From positions 34,268,957 through 34,332,956 of the forward strand of contig NC_056542.1 in NCBI RefSeq assembly GCF_910596095.1: a DNA stretch of 64,000 bases. Reading direction: 5' to 3'. This DNA is from Thunnus maccoyii (Eukaryota; Chordata; Actinopteri; Scombriformes; Scombridae). The translations under genes were made by a program, and so were the position numbers. Shown in pieces: positions 52,701 through 62,922 of this stretch. The notes under the pieces were generated by a model. That model saw only the letters and a program-made list of their open reading frames with translations. It was not told where the DNA came from and ran no database searches. The first letter of the stretch is position 1; every line of letters starts with the position of its first letter.

Positions 52701-55700
52701 ATGTATCCACTCTGGTCTGATCCTGCCATGCTGTGTCTTCAATGGAGGGGACTGTGTGAAGGAAAACAAGGAGTCACTTTTGACAAATAAGAAGCATCCC
52801 AGGAGATCACACCGAAACAAAACATGCATCCTTGAATTCTTCAGTTGTATGATCTTCAAATTAAGGAGAGATGTGATGAATATTAATCCCATGTGACCAT
52901 ACCTTTACAGACTGATGTGTTATTTATTTGGGGTGGCTGTGGCTCAGGAGGTAGAGCGAGTCGTCCACTAATCAGTAGATCGGCGGTTTGATGTCAATGT
53001 GTCCTTGGGCAAGATACTTAACCCCAAATCGCTCCTGATGGCTGTGCCATCAGTGTATGAATGTGTGTGAATGGTTAGTTTCCTCTGATGGGCAGGTTGG
53101 GACCTTGCATGGTAGCCCCTGTACCCATTCAGTGTATGAATGTGTGTGAATGAGTGAATGTGATTTGTAGTGTAAAAGCGCTTTGAGTGGTCGGAAGACT
53201 AGAAAGGCGCTATAAAAGTACAGTCCATTTACCATTTTATTTAGCTCTTGATTGGCTGAACACCTAACACCTGATAAGGTGTAGAGATGGAAAATATGCA
53301 GGACCTGGAGAACCACTGCTTTAATCACATGCTATGATCTTGTCCAGATAGAAAGACTGACTGCAGAGATTTGGCTTATCAGCTGTCCTCAGTGAGACTC
53401 TTTACCTTGTAGGTTGTTCAGGGCCTCAGGGTTCTGCTGAGACAGCCGGCTCAGACTCTGAAGCTGACAGCACCTGTGGGCCACTCCCCAGCTGCGCTGC
53501 CACCTGCACAACACAACTGATGTCATCATCATGTTAACACATACTGAAATTTGTATTGCTTCATGCACAACATTCAATTCATTCTCATCAGTTATGGAAT
53601 TTTTATTGGACTTTAATAGTTGTAACCCACAGAAGACAATCCACAAATGTATACCATGATCCACAAATATTTAACTATCCACCAACATGTATTTTTTATT
53701 TGTGTTGTGTAAAGTCATATCCACAAAAATACTGAGCCATATGCAAATACTTGTAACTTACTCTGTAAACATTTATGCATTTGTGGATCCATTTGTGCAT
53801 TTGAAACTGGTTTTGCACAATTGTGGATAGCTTCCTGTCAGTCTGTGGGAAATCTGACATTTGTGACTTCTGTCCTGTTTGTTTGAATTGGATTTTTGTC
53901 CAATTTGTACCAAAGCTGATCTGTAGAAACAATCCACAAATGTGAGGTGCAGTCACTAGCTACACCTGCAGGTGGAGACATTCCCTCACACTACAACTAC
54001 AACTACAATCTGCACTGGAAAAAGGCTAAAATAATAGTCTACCTAGCGTCTGCATCCATACAACAGGAGAAAACAAGGACAGCAGCCTGGCTTCAGCAAT
54101 AAAAAATAAATATAATTTTTTTTGTGCTTGTATTGCACACACACCCACCTGCCTGCTGCTTTGACCAGAGTTGACCTAATTCCCGAGTTAAAATAAAATA
54201 CACTTAAGTGTACTTAAAATTTAAAAGAACAGCACTGAGTACATTTAACGCACACTATTACTTTTTGTATCAAATTTCTGTTTTGCTGTACTGTCATAGT
54301 GTATTTTAACCAAGTTGTTTTAAATACTCTAAGTACATTAATATGCAGTACCTTTATAGTTGTACTACAATGTATTCATTAAAAAGTGTATTACTTTTTA
54401 ATACCAAAAGTGTACAACAATTGCAACACCTTTAAGCACACTTTAATCATTTTACATAAAAGTATGCTATAAGTACACTGGAATGCAGTATTCTGAAGTG
54501 GGCTTTATGGAATACATGTGAAAATGTACTTAGTATACTTTTATAAATCTTTCTTTAAATACTCTTGACATCCAATACCAGTGTGTGTAATACAACTATT
54601 TGTTTTACTAAGTATAATGTTAATAAATACAATAGTAGTACACTTTGAATTTATTGTATTTGCACTTATAAAAAGTAATTCAATATGCAGTAGGATAGTA
54701 TTCAAGTTGCAATTTAATATGTTTATTAATAGTGTGTATATGTTAGATATAACATAACATATGTTAATACCAAAGAGTGAACAAAAAGTGCATTAGTGCT
54801 TTAATCATTTTACATCACAGTATGTTATAAGTTAATTGAAATGCAGTATTCCTGAGTGGGCTTTATAGAACACATAAGTACTATGATTTTCATATACTTT
54901 TACAAATCTTTCTTTAACAACTCTGACAGGAAAGTGTAAAATAATAAACATAAATAAATGTATACAGTGTAACTTAAGTAGTAACTAGAATATTTGCGTT
55001 TTGTGAAGAAGATGCATGTGAAAGCAACAGGCTGTTAGCTGCTGCTGCTGCTGCCAACTGCTGCTGCTGCAAGTTTCTACTAGTAGTGCCCCCTATGGAT
55101 AGAACTGTATCCAATGTCACACACTCGTGCAATGTGGCTGTATGTACAACATTCACAAATTTGGTTGCAATCCAATTCAGTATTGACGAGTTATAGCCTG
55201 CAGTGCATCAGGCCTTCAAAAGTTTGGTAACCAATTACAGACAAATGGTAACCAACATCCAAAAACAAGCTAATAAGATTTGTTGGGGGTCCAAAACATA
55301 AAACACCTATTAACTGACCACATGGTGGCACTATTAGCACTGTGTTTTGATATGTTGAGCATTTACACAAGGGACACCTCTACATGAAGTATGAATAATT
55401 TTGCACTTTTAGTTTTTGAGGTATTAGCTTTCAAACATTTGTCCCATAGACTAATCTGCTGCAATACCAATTGGACAAAAATCCGCAAGCAAACAGGAGG
55501 GAAGTCACAAATGTCATGTGGCCCACATACTGACAGGAAGTGATCCACAAATGCACATGTACAAATGCATCCACAAATGCGTAAATATCACTTAAAATGT
55601 ATTTTTGTGGTGAAACTATTTACATTTGTAAAACCTTTATCATTTTTATCTCAAATTAAAATATGTGTTTACAGAGTAAGTTATGCATATTTGCAAATCG

Positions 55701-58700
55701 CTCTGTATTTTTGAGGATGTGACTTTACACAACACAAATAAAAAAATACATGTTTGTGGATAGTGAAATATTTGTGGATCATGGTACACATTTGTGGATT
55801 GTCTTCTGTGGTTTACAACTACTGAAGTCCAATAAAAACTTCCATAATCAGTCTCACTGCCCATAAGAACTGATATTAAATTTATTATTCTGACATTCAA
55901 ATCCTCAATGACTTCTGACTGCTCACTCTCTAAACTAAAGAGCCAGGATGTTGGAAATGAGAAGTTGTGATTATTTTGCAAGGAGCAAGGCTGATCAGAT
56001 GCCGTCAGACAGGTGACTAGACTCAGGTAGCAGGTGTGTGTTATGTACTGAAGGTGGAAACACAGAGAAAGCGCCAACTAGGTTTCATGCACAGGTAGTG
56101 CAGAGGGCAAATGTCAAACAAATGAACTACGACCTGGGAAATCGTGCACAATTTAACCAATTACACCTCTCATATGTTTCTTGTAAACAATGTAACTTGG
56201 AGCTTATTACTTTACAACTCTCTGATCAGATGCAACTCCTTTACTGATCTGTATCATTGTAATAGCAGAAACAGCAATAACAGTGAGAGCAGCATTTCAA
56301 AGTGCTTTCTGTGTCTTTCTGCCATAAGTGTTGGAGGGACGCAGTAGTGGTGAGTGTACCTGATGTCAGCCAGGTGAAATTTGAGGCCTAGTTCCTTCTT
56401 CAGTCTGTGTAACTCTTCTCTCCGAGGGAGACTAGCACTGTGCTTCTTCGTTGCCTCAGGCTCGTTGTTTCTTAGCCACAAACTGACAAAGACAAAATAA
56501 AACAACTCAGACATGAAATAACTTGAAAATGTACTTCATATTTCCTACTCCTCTTTAGAGATTGTCAATGATCTATCCCTCTTATGCCAAAGTTCATTTG
56601 ATTCAAATGAATGTGTGAAATTTGGTGGGCACTCAGGGATTTACCATTCACTAATGGCATACTAGGCCTTACTGCTTACTAGATCTGGTTACTTTACTTC
56701 TCATTATCAATAAATGTTAAAAAAATACACCTACCAACATCTCTAAATCTCACTAGTGAACATGTTTTGACTTGTTTGTTTAATCTGTACACCAAACTAA
56801 AAGTAAAAACAACAGTTTGTGGTTCTAGAGGGTAGTTATGTGCTGAACTGTTTCTTACAATGCATGATATTTCCGTCTGTACCAAAAAGTACTGATGTTC
56901 AGTTGTAACTGAGTTGTAATTGTGTTGTGATACAGAGCTGAGGTCCAGTGCAGTGTTTCTCCTGTAACTGTACAGGCCTGGTGGGCCGCCAGGCCAAAAA
57001 TTTTTTTTAAATGCCAAAAATAACACTAAATACCTATTCACTCAGAAATCAATAGTGTTTGGGAGCCTCTGAGCAGCAATGTTTTGAAACATGAGTCTAT
57101 GTCTGTGTCGATGCCTGGAAAATTCCTGGTAGTGTAGCTCCTTTTAAGGAATAGGGCAGTGCATAAGTGAGTGAGTGGTTAAATGAGACAGCAAGCGGCA
57201 GAAAAGTGACGGTGAATGCAAGTTGACCAGAGGAAAAGGTTAACAGTAAGTTATCAATCTGGCAGTAAATACAGTACGGGTTACAGTGTGTCAGTTAATA
57301 AACACCGCAGTTCACCCACCCACCAGGCCAAAGTAGTCAACCTAGGGAAAACACTGCACTGTTACTAACTTGAGTGTAGGCTCTACTCTCTTGGCCTGCT
57401 GCAGCTCCTGCTCAGGGTCTCTGAAGCCAGTGAAGGTGTAGTAACTCTTATCCCATTTGATGGGTCTGTAGAAAGGAACGCCTGCCTCAGCTGGATGTTT
57501 AGATGCTTCTGCATTGGCTTTCAGTCCCTTCATGTGCTCCATGGGCAGGCTGCAGGACTTCAACACATTCATCACCGTGCTCAAAACATCGTTTGTGTGC
57601 AGGGTGAAACTCACTGAACGGAACCCTGTAAACCAATGGGAGGTTTAAGATTCCTTAACAGACCTTCTGAATATTATGAGCAATATCATCAGAAACTGTA
57701 CCTGAGGTGAGGAGGTCTGGGGGTACATCACTGCTGTCCTTTGTGTCCCTCACATAAAAGGTGAGCTTCATTGGCTGAACTGAGCCTGACCTGGGCTTCT
57801 GCAGGTTTTCCAAATAGCCATTTAGTCTCTTTAATGAATTTTCATTCACTTCCTGCAAAACACAGCATCAAATGTTCTACACACGGTGTGGTGAAGCTGC
57901 CTCTTCCACAAATTCCTTGCATGGCCCTCCAGCAAAACATTACACTTCTGTGTTGATGAGAGCCTGTTGCTACACACACAAGGACACACTGTGCTACTGT
58001 CTGAACACAACCTTACAACACCTTATGTCAGTCTGACCATAAGTCAAAGTTAACAGTCTCAATTCAATTACTTCAGATTTGTTTGATTCACAACATAATA
58101 TTTGGTTGTGTTTATGAATTACTAAACAATGAGAGACCTACCCGTTCCTTGGGATATTGACCGAAAAAGTCAGGATGGACTGCAAAGTAAAATGGTCTGA
58201 GTGCATTGACAGCATCTGCACCTGACAGAGCTCTCTGCTGCACTAAATGTGTGGCCACATGTGTCCGCTCCAGTCTGTAGAGAAAAAGATATGGAAGTTA
58301 AGGGGTTTTTATAGTCCAGAGTTGAGTGACTAACTAGGGCTGTAACTAATGATTATTTGATAATTGATTAATCTATTGCTTGTTTTTCAACGTATTGTTG
58401 ACTCTAAAAAATATCTGATACATTACTTCAAATGTACAATACATTATTAAAATTGTTGTACATTCATTTTCTGTCAATCATTTCAGCACTGCTCAATACA
58501 TGAACTCCTACTCCTTCAACTACATTTTATTATTAGAGAAGATGGTGAATACAGGAGTCTGATACAGGACTCTGTTCAGTAGTGCTAGCAGAACTGCCTC
58601 CATCTCAGTGCAAACAAAACCAAAGAGTTGGTGGTAGATTTTATTTTCACATGACAAAACATCCCACAATCACACCAGTGAATATCCAAGAAGTGGACAC

Positions 58701-59821
58701 AGGTTGTTCAGTCATATATATACCTGGATGTTCACCTCAACCCAAAACTGGATTGAAATGTTTAATGTGCACATAATGTGGTTCTGTATGAAACTTTAGA
58801 CACATATGATCAATGAATAATCATCTTATATTTCTCATGGTGTAATCACACTGATGGAACATTCCTATCAAATAAATGTAGTTTGAAAGAGAGTTTTTTT
58901 AGGCTGCGTGTAGTCTGTATGTATTTTACCAGCATTTTGTTTAAATTTACATTTATTGAAATATAGTCAGTGAATGCTGATGAACTTCTAAAAATGTACC
59001 CTCAGGTTTCACCTCAATGCTTTTTCAACTGCAAATCACCAAACTCATAATTACTGGATCAGACTGTGAGCTTACAATTGTGTCTCTATGTAAAATATCT
59101 CTTACCTGTTTGATCTATATTTTTTCTATCTTCAACTATATTTTTCATCTTCAGTTGCTGCCTCCTGTGTTTTGTCCATCAGACTAAAACTGAACAAATA
59201 TATTTAAAACATAATGTAGGCTACAGCCTAATACACAGTCAGATTCCACCACTTTATCATCCATTAAGGAAATTCAGGTCTGGTAAATGATAATTTAATG
59301 GACGACCCTGAATAAAACTTTATTGTGTTGCTTATTGACACTTTTCCCCAGTCTAACTCAGCCTCTGTCACTGCTGCTGTGTTTATTGAAGGTATACAGT
59401 AAGTGCACAGTCCACAGACATGAATGCCTCTACCTCCACTGGATTAAAATGGAGGCTTTTATTTACCTGTTGCCATGATGAATTGTAGCATAGAAGCTTA
59501 ATTGTAGCTTTTTTCACTCAAAATGCATGCACTTAAGTATGAGTGAACATAGTCAGAGTTGATTGAACGGACTCTGATAATCTGTTCTGGAACCAAAAAC
59601 TCAGTTTCCCATCTCAGGATTTATCAACTAAGAGTTCAGGGATAGGCTCAGAGTTTGTTAAACATGCTTTCTGGAATAGACCCACGGTGATGACCGAATT
59701 CATGTGAGCTCCAGCTGTTCTTAAGTTGATACAGCTACAATAATACCATGCACACAGTCCTGTCATATATCCCAAATGAGTGTTACCTGATGGTGCAGCG
59801 CAGGAGGGAGTTGACAGACAT
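49718..59821 (-). CDS. tcaim: T-cell activation inhibitor, mitochondrial
   Basis: Ten coding exons on the minus strand: 59821-59787, 58274-58142, 57852-57702, 57625-57370, 56482-56360, 53503-53406, 52302-52211, 52122-51890, 51802-51671, 49943-49718. They total 1479 nt or 492 aa (human about 496), all GT-AG and in frame. The protein has the DUF4460/DUF4461 architecture of TCAIM, a mitochondrial matrix protein linked to reduced T-cell activation. The N-terminus MSVNSLLRCTIRLERTH is basic and fits a targeting peptide. A J-domain-like HPD tripeptide lies at residues 45-47 in ALRPFYFAVHPDFF. Other family landmarks are IKWDKSYYTFTGFRDPE, RWQRSWGVAHRC, SGMNASGHVMLGTMDVHHQW, SPSLHEMGHFIIPT and the C-terminal HFYSVMQDGDLCVPWDW. 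The start is fixed by an in-frame TGA six codons upstream. The introns hold several transposons. It converges on CNOT10. Confidence 0.96.
51803..51889 (-). other. 87-nt stop-free intron of TCAIM (intron 8)
   Basis: Between GAGAA and TGACCGC lies GTACGC...GTCACAG, a GT-AG interval of 87 nt, which is 29 x 3. Removing it gives the family-like MMLENDRSSPSLHEMGHF. Keeping it leaves the frame open and inserts 29 residues rich in His and Cys (YAVTHHQHLKHMTLCCF and on to CRLCH). The interval is in phase 2 and close to the minimum length of vertebrate introns. Confidence 0.8.
52930..53236 (+). repeat. tRNA-derived SINE in TCAIM intron 6
   Basis: It starts GGGTGGCTGTGGCTCAGGAG with an A-box-like block, then GGCGGTTTGATG as a damaged B box. 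The body carries TGTCCTTGGGCAAGATACTT, AAAGCGCTTTGAGTGGTCGG and the tail GCTATAAAAGTACAGTCCAT. This layout is a very common teleost SINE. A short deletion has removed the sequence after the B box. It lies antisense to TCAIM. Confidence 0.85.
53592..55847. mobile_element. 2.26-kb element with long terminal inverted repeats
   Basis: About 324 bp at the left (53592-53915) and about 385 bp at the right (55463-55847) are inverted copies. The outer ends are TTATGGAATTTTTATTGGAC and, inverted, TTATGGAAGTTTTTATTGGA. TCAG flanks both sides (53588-53591 and 55848-55851), possibly a 4-bp target duplication. The motif ATCCACAAAT recurs many times inside the arms. The A+T-rich middle has an internal direct repeat (about 54484-54565 and 54840-54925). 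No transposase is encoded, so it is nonautonomous. It sits in TCAIM intron 5, between exons 5 and 6. The superfamily is not assigned. Confidence 0.75.
55036..55070. repeat. (CTG)n trinucleotide tract
   Basis: Two runs, GCTGCTGCTGCTGCTGCC and CTGCTGCTGCTGC, are separated by AA. They lie inside the 2.26-kb inverted-repeat element. The Ala/Gln stretch in the overlapping ORF is a product of the repeat. Confidence 0.85.
56946..57361 (+). mobile_element. 416-bp hAT-like MITE abutting a TCAIM splice donor
   Basis: The left end is CAGTGCAGTGTTTCTCC and the right end, inverted, is CAGTGCAGTGTTTTCCC. The body matches copies B and C in CNOT10 intron 2 (GGCCGCCAGGCCAAAAA, AAATCAATAGTGTTTGGGAG, AAGTGACGGTGAATGCAAG). 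Its right end stops 8 nt short of the last base of TCAIM exon 4 (57370), so the intron begins with GTTAGTAA and then the element. Confidence 0.8.
58335..58450 (+). repeat. Fragment of an ATTATTTGATAATTGATTAATC-type repeat
   Basis: The run GGGCTGTAACTAATGATTAT is typical of a widespread fish MITE/hAT family also glimpsed at about 23610. It lies in TCAIM intron 1. The rest of the 1.5-kb intron shows no gene except a possible decayed Harbinger-like fragment at about 59565-59690 (CTCAGTTTCCCATCTCAGG). Confidence 0.5.
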
Positions 59822-59864
59822 TGCTGATGCTGTTTGTCAACAGATGAGCCTTAAATCATGACCT
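59787..59864 (-). promoter_or_regulatory. TCAIM start-codon exon with a two-codon uORF
   Basis: The acceptor CTGCAG ends at 59865 and the donor follows 59787. Upstream of the main ATG (59821-59819) the exon has ATG ATT TAA at 59859-59851, a minimal upstream ORF. An in-frame TGA at 59839-59837 shows the main ORF cannot extend upstream. The exon's 5' boundary is inferred from the acceptor consensus. Confidence 0.5.
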
Positions 59865-60009
59865 CTGCAGCCAGTCCATCAACAGGTCTGATATCAAAAG
59901 ACATGATTTTACCAAATTGTCACACAGCATCTGTCATCAGGACAGTACAGCTTTCAGCAGTATTCCTCCCAACAGGCCGGTGGTTGGGAAAGGGGTCACT
60001 ATAACCAGA

Positions 60010-61103
60010 GGCCTGTACCACGAAGCAAGTTATGTTTAGTCTGGCTCTCTTTGGGTTGGCTGGTTTCACTTCACCTAACATTGTCCGTCCTTGATAACAG
60101 GTATCAGGAAGCTGGCTAGAAACTAGCTCAGTCAACTCTGGGTTTTCCAGCTAGGAGTGTGTTCATATGAAAGAGGTGGGACTGTTAATTATGGGCAATA
60201 TCATCAGATCCATGAATGAAGTACTTAATATGATATGAAATGAAACAGTGATACCTAGGGCAAATTTTGGTTATGATGGCAGCACAGTCGTACAATGTAG
60301 ACACATGAGAAATAATTCCCAAATATTAAGTCTACAGCTTAAAAAAAAGTGTGTGATTATACAAGTCTTTAGTATATAGCAGGCCTATCTATATGTATTT
60401 TTTGCTTTTTTTGTCAGATGATAAACAAACTATTCTGAGTATGTGATGCTTATATAAAAGTTACAGTAATGTCAGACGTTGTTGTTTCTGCTGCCAAAAC
60501 AGAGGAGAGGAAAGGTAGTCAGTGCCTGATGAGGTCTATTTGACCCAAATGTTGCATTTATAATGATGGGAGCTAACAGTGTGTGGATTATTTTTCTTAT
60601 AAAAGACAACAGAGGATTTAGTTTTTATTTCCAATATCACCACAAAGTCACCTCATGTTATTCTGTGCTGAGAGTAAAATCACAGAGACTGTCAGCAAGC
60701 CCTTTAGGAACGAAAGAAACTTTGCACAATTGAAATACAGCTTCACTCACCATTATGTGTTTAGTGCCATTAACTATCACTCCGTTTGTTAGCTCTGTTT
60801 TAAAACCAGAGTGGAAATGGAAAGCCGGGAAATGTAAAATGATTCTACTGAATATATATTGCTCTTTTTTACCTGTCACTTTATTGTAAACTCAGGACTT
60901 TTGTTCATGTCAGGATCCTGTAAGAATGATGACTCTGTTTTTCCAATGATCCGACTGGTCAGTGGACGGATGCTGACAAATTGTGATGTGATCCTCTGAC
61001 TGTTCAACATAAGTTACCATGGTGATTTATCCCGGTTAAAAGTGAGCCAACTTCATAATGCCTAAAGATAGCTGACGAACACTAAGCTTCGTGGTACACG
61101 CCC
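60010..61103. mobile_element. 1.1-kb DNA transposon with GTACCACGAAGC ends
   Basis: The left end is GGCCTGTACCACGAAGC and the right end, inverted, is GGGCGTGTACCACGAAGC; 13 bp (TGTACCACGAAGC) are identical. The type resembles PIF/Harbinger-like fish elements, but this is from memory. The inside encodes no recognisable transposase. It lies in the probable TCAIM 5' leader intron. Confidence 0.65.
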
Positions 61104-61572
61104 CTGACACCGCAACAGGAAATCAGTGTTCAAGTTTATCAGTAATGCTCTTTGGCACATTCTAAACTACAGCATAAAGCAGCTACTTCTGTAAAGCTGC
61201 TTTGTAAGCTATGGTAAGCTCTTTCATGTATGACAACTAAAAGCAACACACCACCAGACCATCAAAACAACTACCAAATTATGTAATATAATAATAACTA
61301 CAGTTTATGTACTAAACAAACAAAAAGAAGACATATCTTCCCTGCAGTAAGGTTAGCTAGTACTTCAGCTTTGTTTGCTGTGTGACTTCTACTCAATGAC
61401 AGCAAGAAAACATGGCTCCAGTTAGCTTCTCTCGCTAGCATATTAAGTAGTAGCATTATATGCCTTTTGGTTGTGAGCTGTTACTGTCTAGCTATCACAG
61501 CTACAATAAATCACAAATAATGGTAGTTATTAAGGTGGCCTGTGACAACAAACAGCGAGGCTCTGCCCTCAC

Positions 61573-61700
61573 CGTAAGGACCACTGCTTCAGGTTAGCTG
61601 CGTCTGTGTTGGTTTTCCTCCTTCCTCTGGCTCTTCTTTGGCAAATGAGCTACACTTGTCCGCCACCACCTGGGCTGGAGTACGACTCAGTACTCCAGCA
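61573..61700 (-). promoter_or_regulatory. Probable TCAIM leader exon or promoter area
   Basis: A good donor (TTACG then GTGAGG) ends at 61573. The adjacent sequence is less A+T rich than its surroundings. It contains a perfect 8-bp inverted repeat TGGAGTAC...GTACTCCA at 61675-61696. It is the best candidate for a noncoding TCAIM leader exon upstream of 59864. The 5' end is not defined. Confidence 0.4.
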
Positions 61701-61896
61701 GTGAGGAGAAGGATCAATAGTTAGAGCTGGAGTTTTTAGAGTTCAAAGTATTATCACTGCTATATCGCCACATTAACAAAACTGATTCCACAGCCTACAC
61801 CGTCAAATTTACAAAGATGAAATTTGGAAGATAGGTAGAAAGGTTGCAGATCTGGCCAAACACAAAAATGGATCCATGTCCAACGCAGGGGGGCGC

Positions 61897-61965
<69 letters not shown>

Positions 61966-61968
61966 GCG

Positions 61969-62003
<35 letters not shown>

Positions 62004-62922
62004 GCAGTCTGTCTCGCTCAAGAGCTTGTCATTGTCACAGAATCCTGTGCATTTAATTCAGTGGTTAACGGTCATGCAGGACAGTCAGAAGGATATGACT
62101 TCACATTCCAACTTGATGAACTGTTTGGTTCAGACTGTTGGTTTTTTGCCAAAATGAGGAAGTTTTCTTTTAAAGTTTCAGGTTTACTCTTGGTCTCATA
62201 TTCCAACTAAAAGAAATATTTTAAAAAGTATAACATTATAACAAAGGTACAAAAATATATTCCGAACCAATCAGTTCAGAGGCCAGGGGCCATACAGGAA
62301 TTTGGCCCTCCAAGGAGAAATCAGCATCATCGCCGTTTTAACGCACGGGCCTACCAGGGCTCAAGCTTGGGAAAAAAATAAAATAAAACTCACGGGGAGG
62401 GATAAAAAAGTCATGCCTCCTTGGTACGTTTCTTTGTACGTTTGTGGTGTCTGGGTTTAGAACGAAGTGAGACATGACCTTATGGCTGTGGTGTTTGTTT
62501 TGCTGTCAGCAACAGTTGTTGCATTTGCACTTTTAGTTTCACTCTTTTTTAATCTTTCTCTCATGTCTTTCTGTTTCTGTTTCTAAGAAGCTTGTTTAAA
62601 CCTCTGAACTTCAGTTTGTGGCATTACTATTATTCGGAGTTGTTGTCGGTGTGATGCCGGAGCGCGAAGTTTGAAGCAGAGGTTCGTATGCCGTCTGCAA
62701 AGAGTAAAGAAGCACAAGAGATTAAACTGAACTGATTAGGGGTTGTGGGGAAAACAAAACAGACCCTTTGGCGAGTGGATTGAACTCTGAGACTCTGGGA
62801 TGAGTTAAACACACACACCCTCACACACACACAAAACCCGAACCCTTCTTCACTCTTCATCGTTACCTGGCACCCCCATACACAGCAAAGTATATCTCAG
62901 CTTCCACTCGGGCATCATCCAT
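61589..62922 (-). CDS. Possible 50-residue spliced small ORF
   Basis: Exon 1 (62922-62867) starts ATG and reads MDDARVEAEIYFAVYGGA up to a strong donor CCAG-GTAACG. Joining to 61685-61589 after an acceptor CTGAG keeps the frame and gives SRTPAQVVADKCSSFAKEEP and then EEGGKPTQTQLT before TGA, 50 aa in all. The acceptor has a weak pyrimidine tract. The protein is acidic, with no known domain and no homologue I can name. Alternatively both pieces are noncoding TCAIM leader exons, with the ORF being an upstream ORF or chance. Without splicing the first exon stops right after Arg (AGG TAA). Confidence 0.3.
61901..62003. repeat. (CA)n with an internal (CG)n run
   Basis: A (CA)n tract from about 61901 to 61964 is followed by GCGCGCGCGCG and then another (CA)n tract to about 62003. 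It is an alternating purine-pyrimidine run of about 100 bp. The Cys/Val and His/Thr ORFs overlapping it are artefacts. Confidence 0.92.

Noticed and set aside
61795-62157. Cys/Val and His/Thr ORFs around 61.9 kb
   Set aside because: They are translations of the (CA)n/(CG)n tract.
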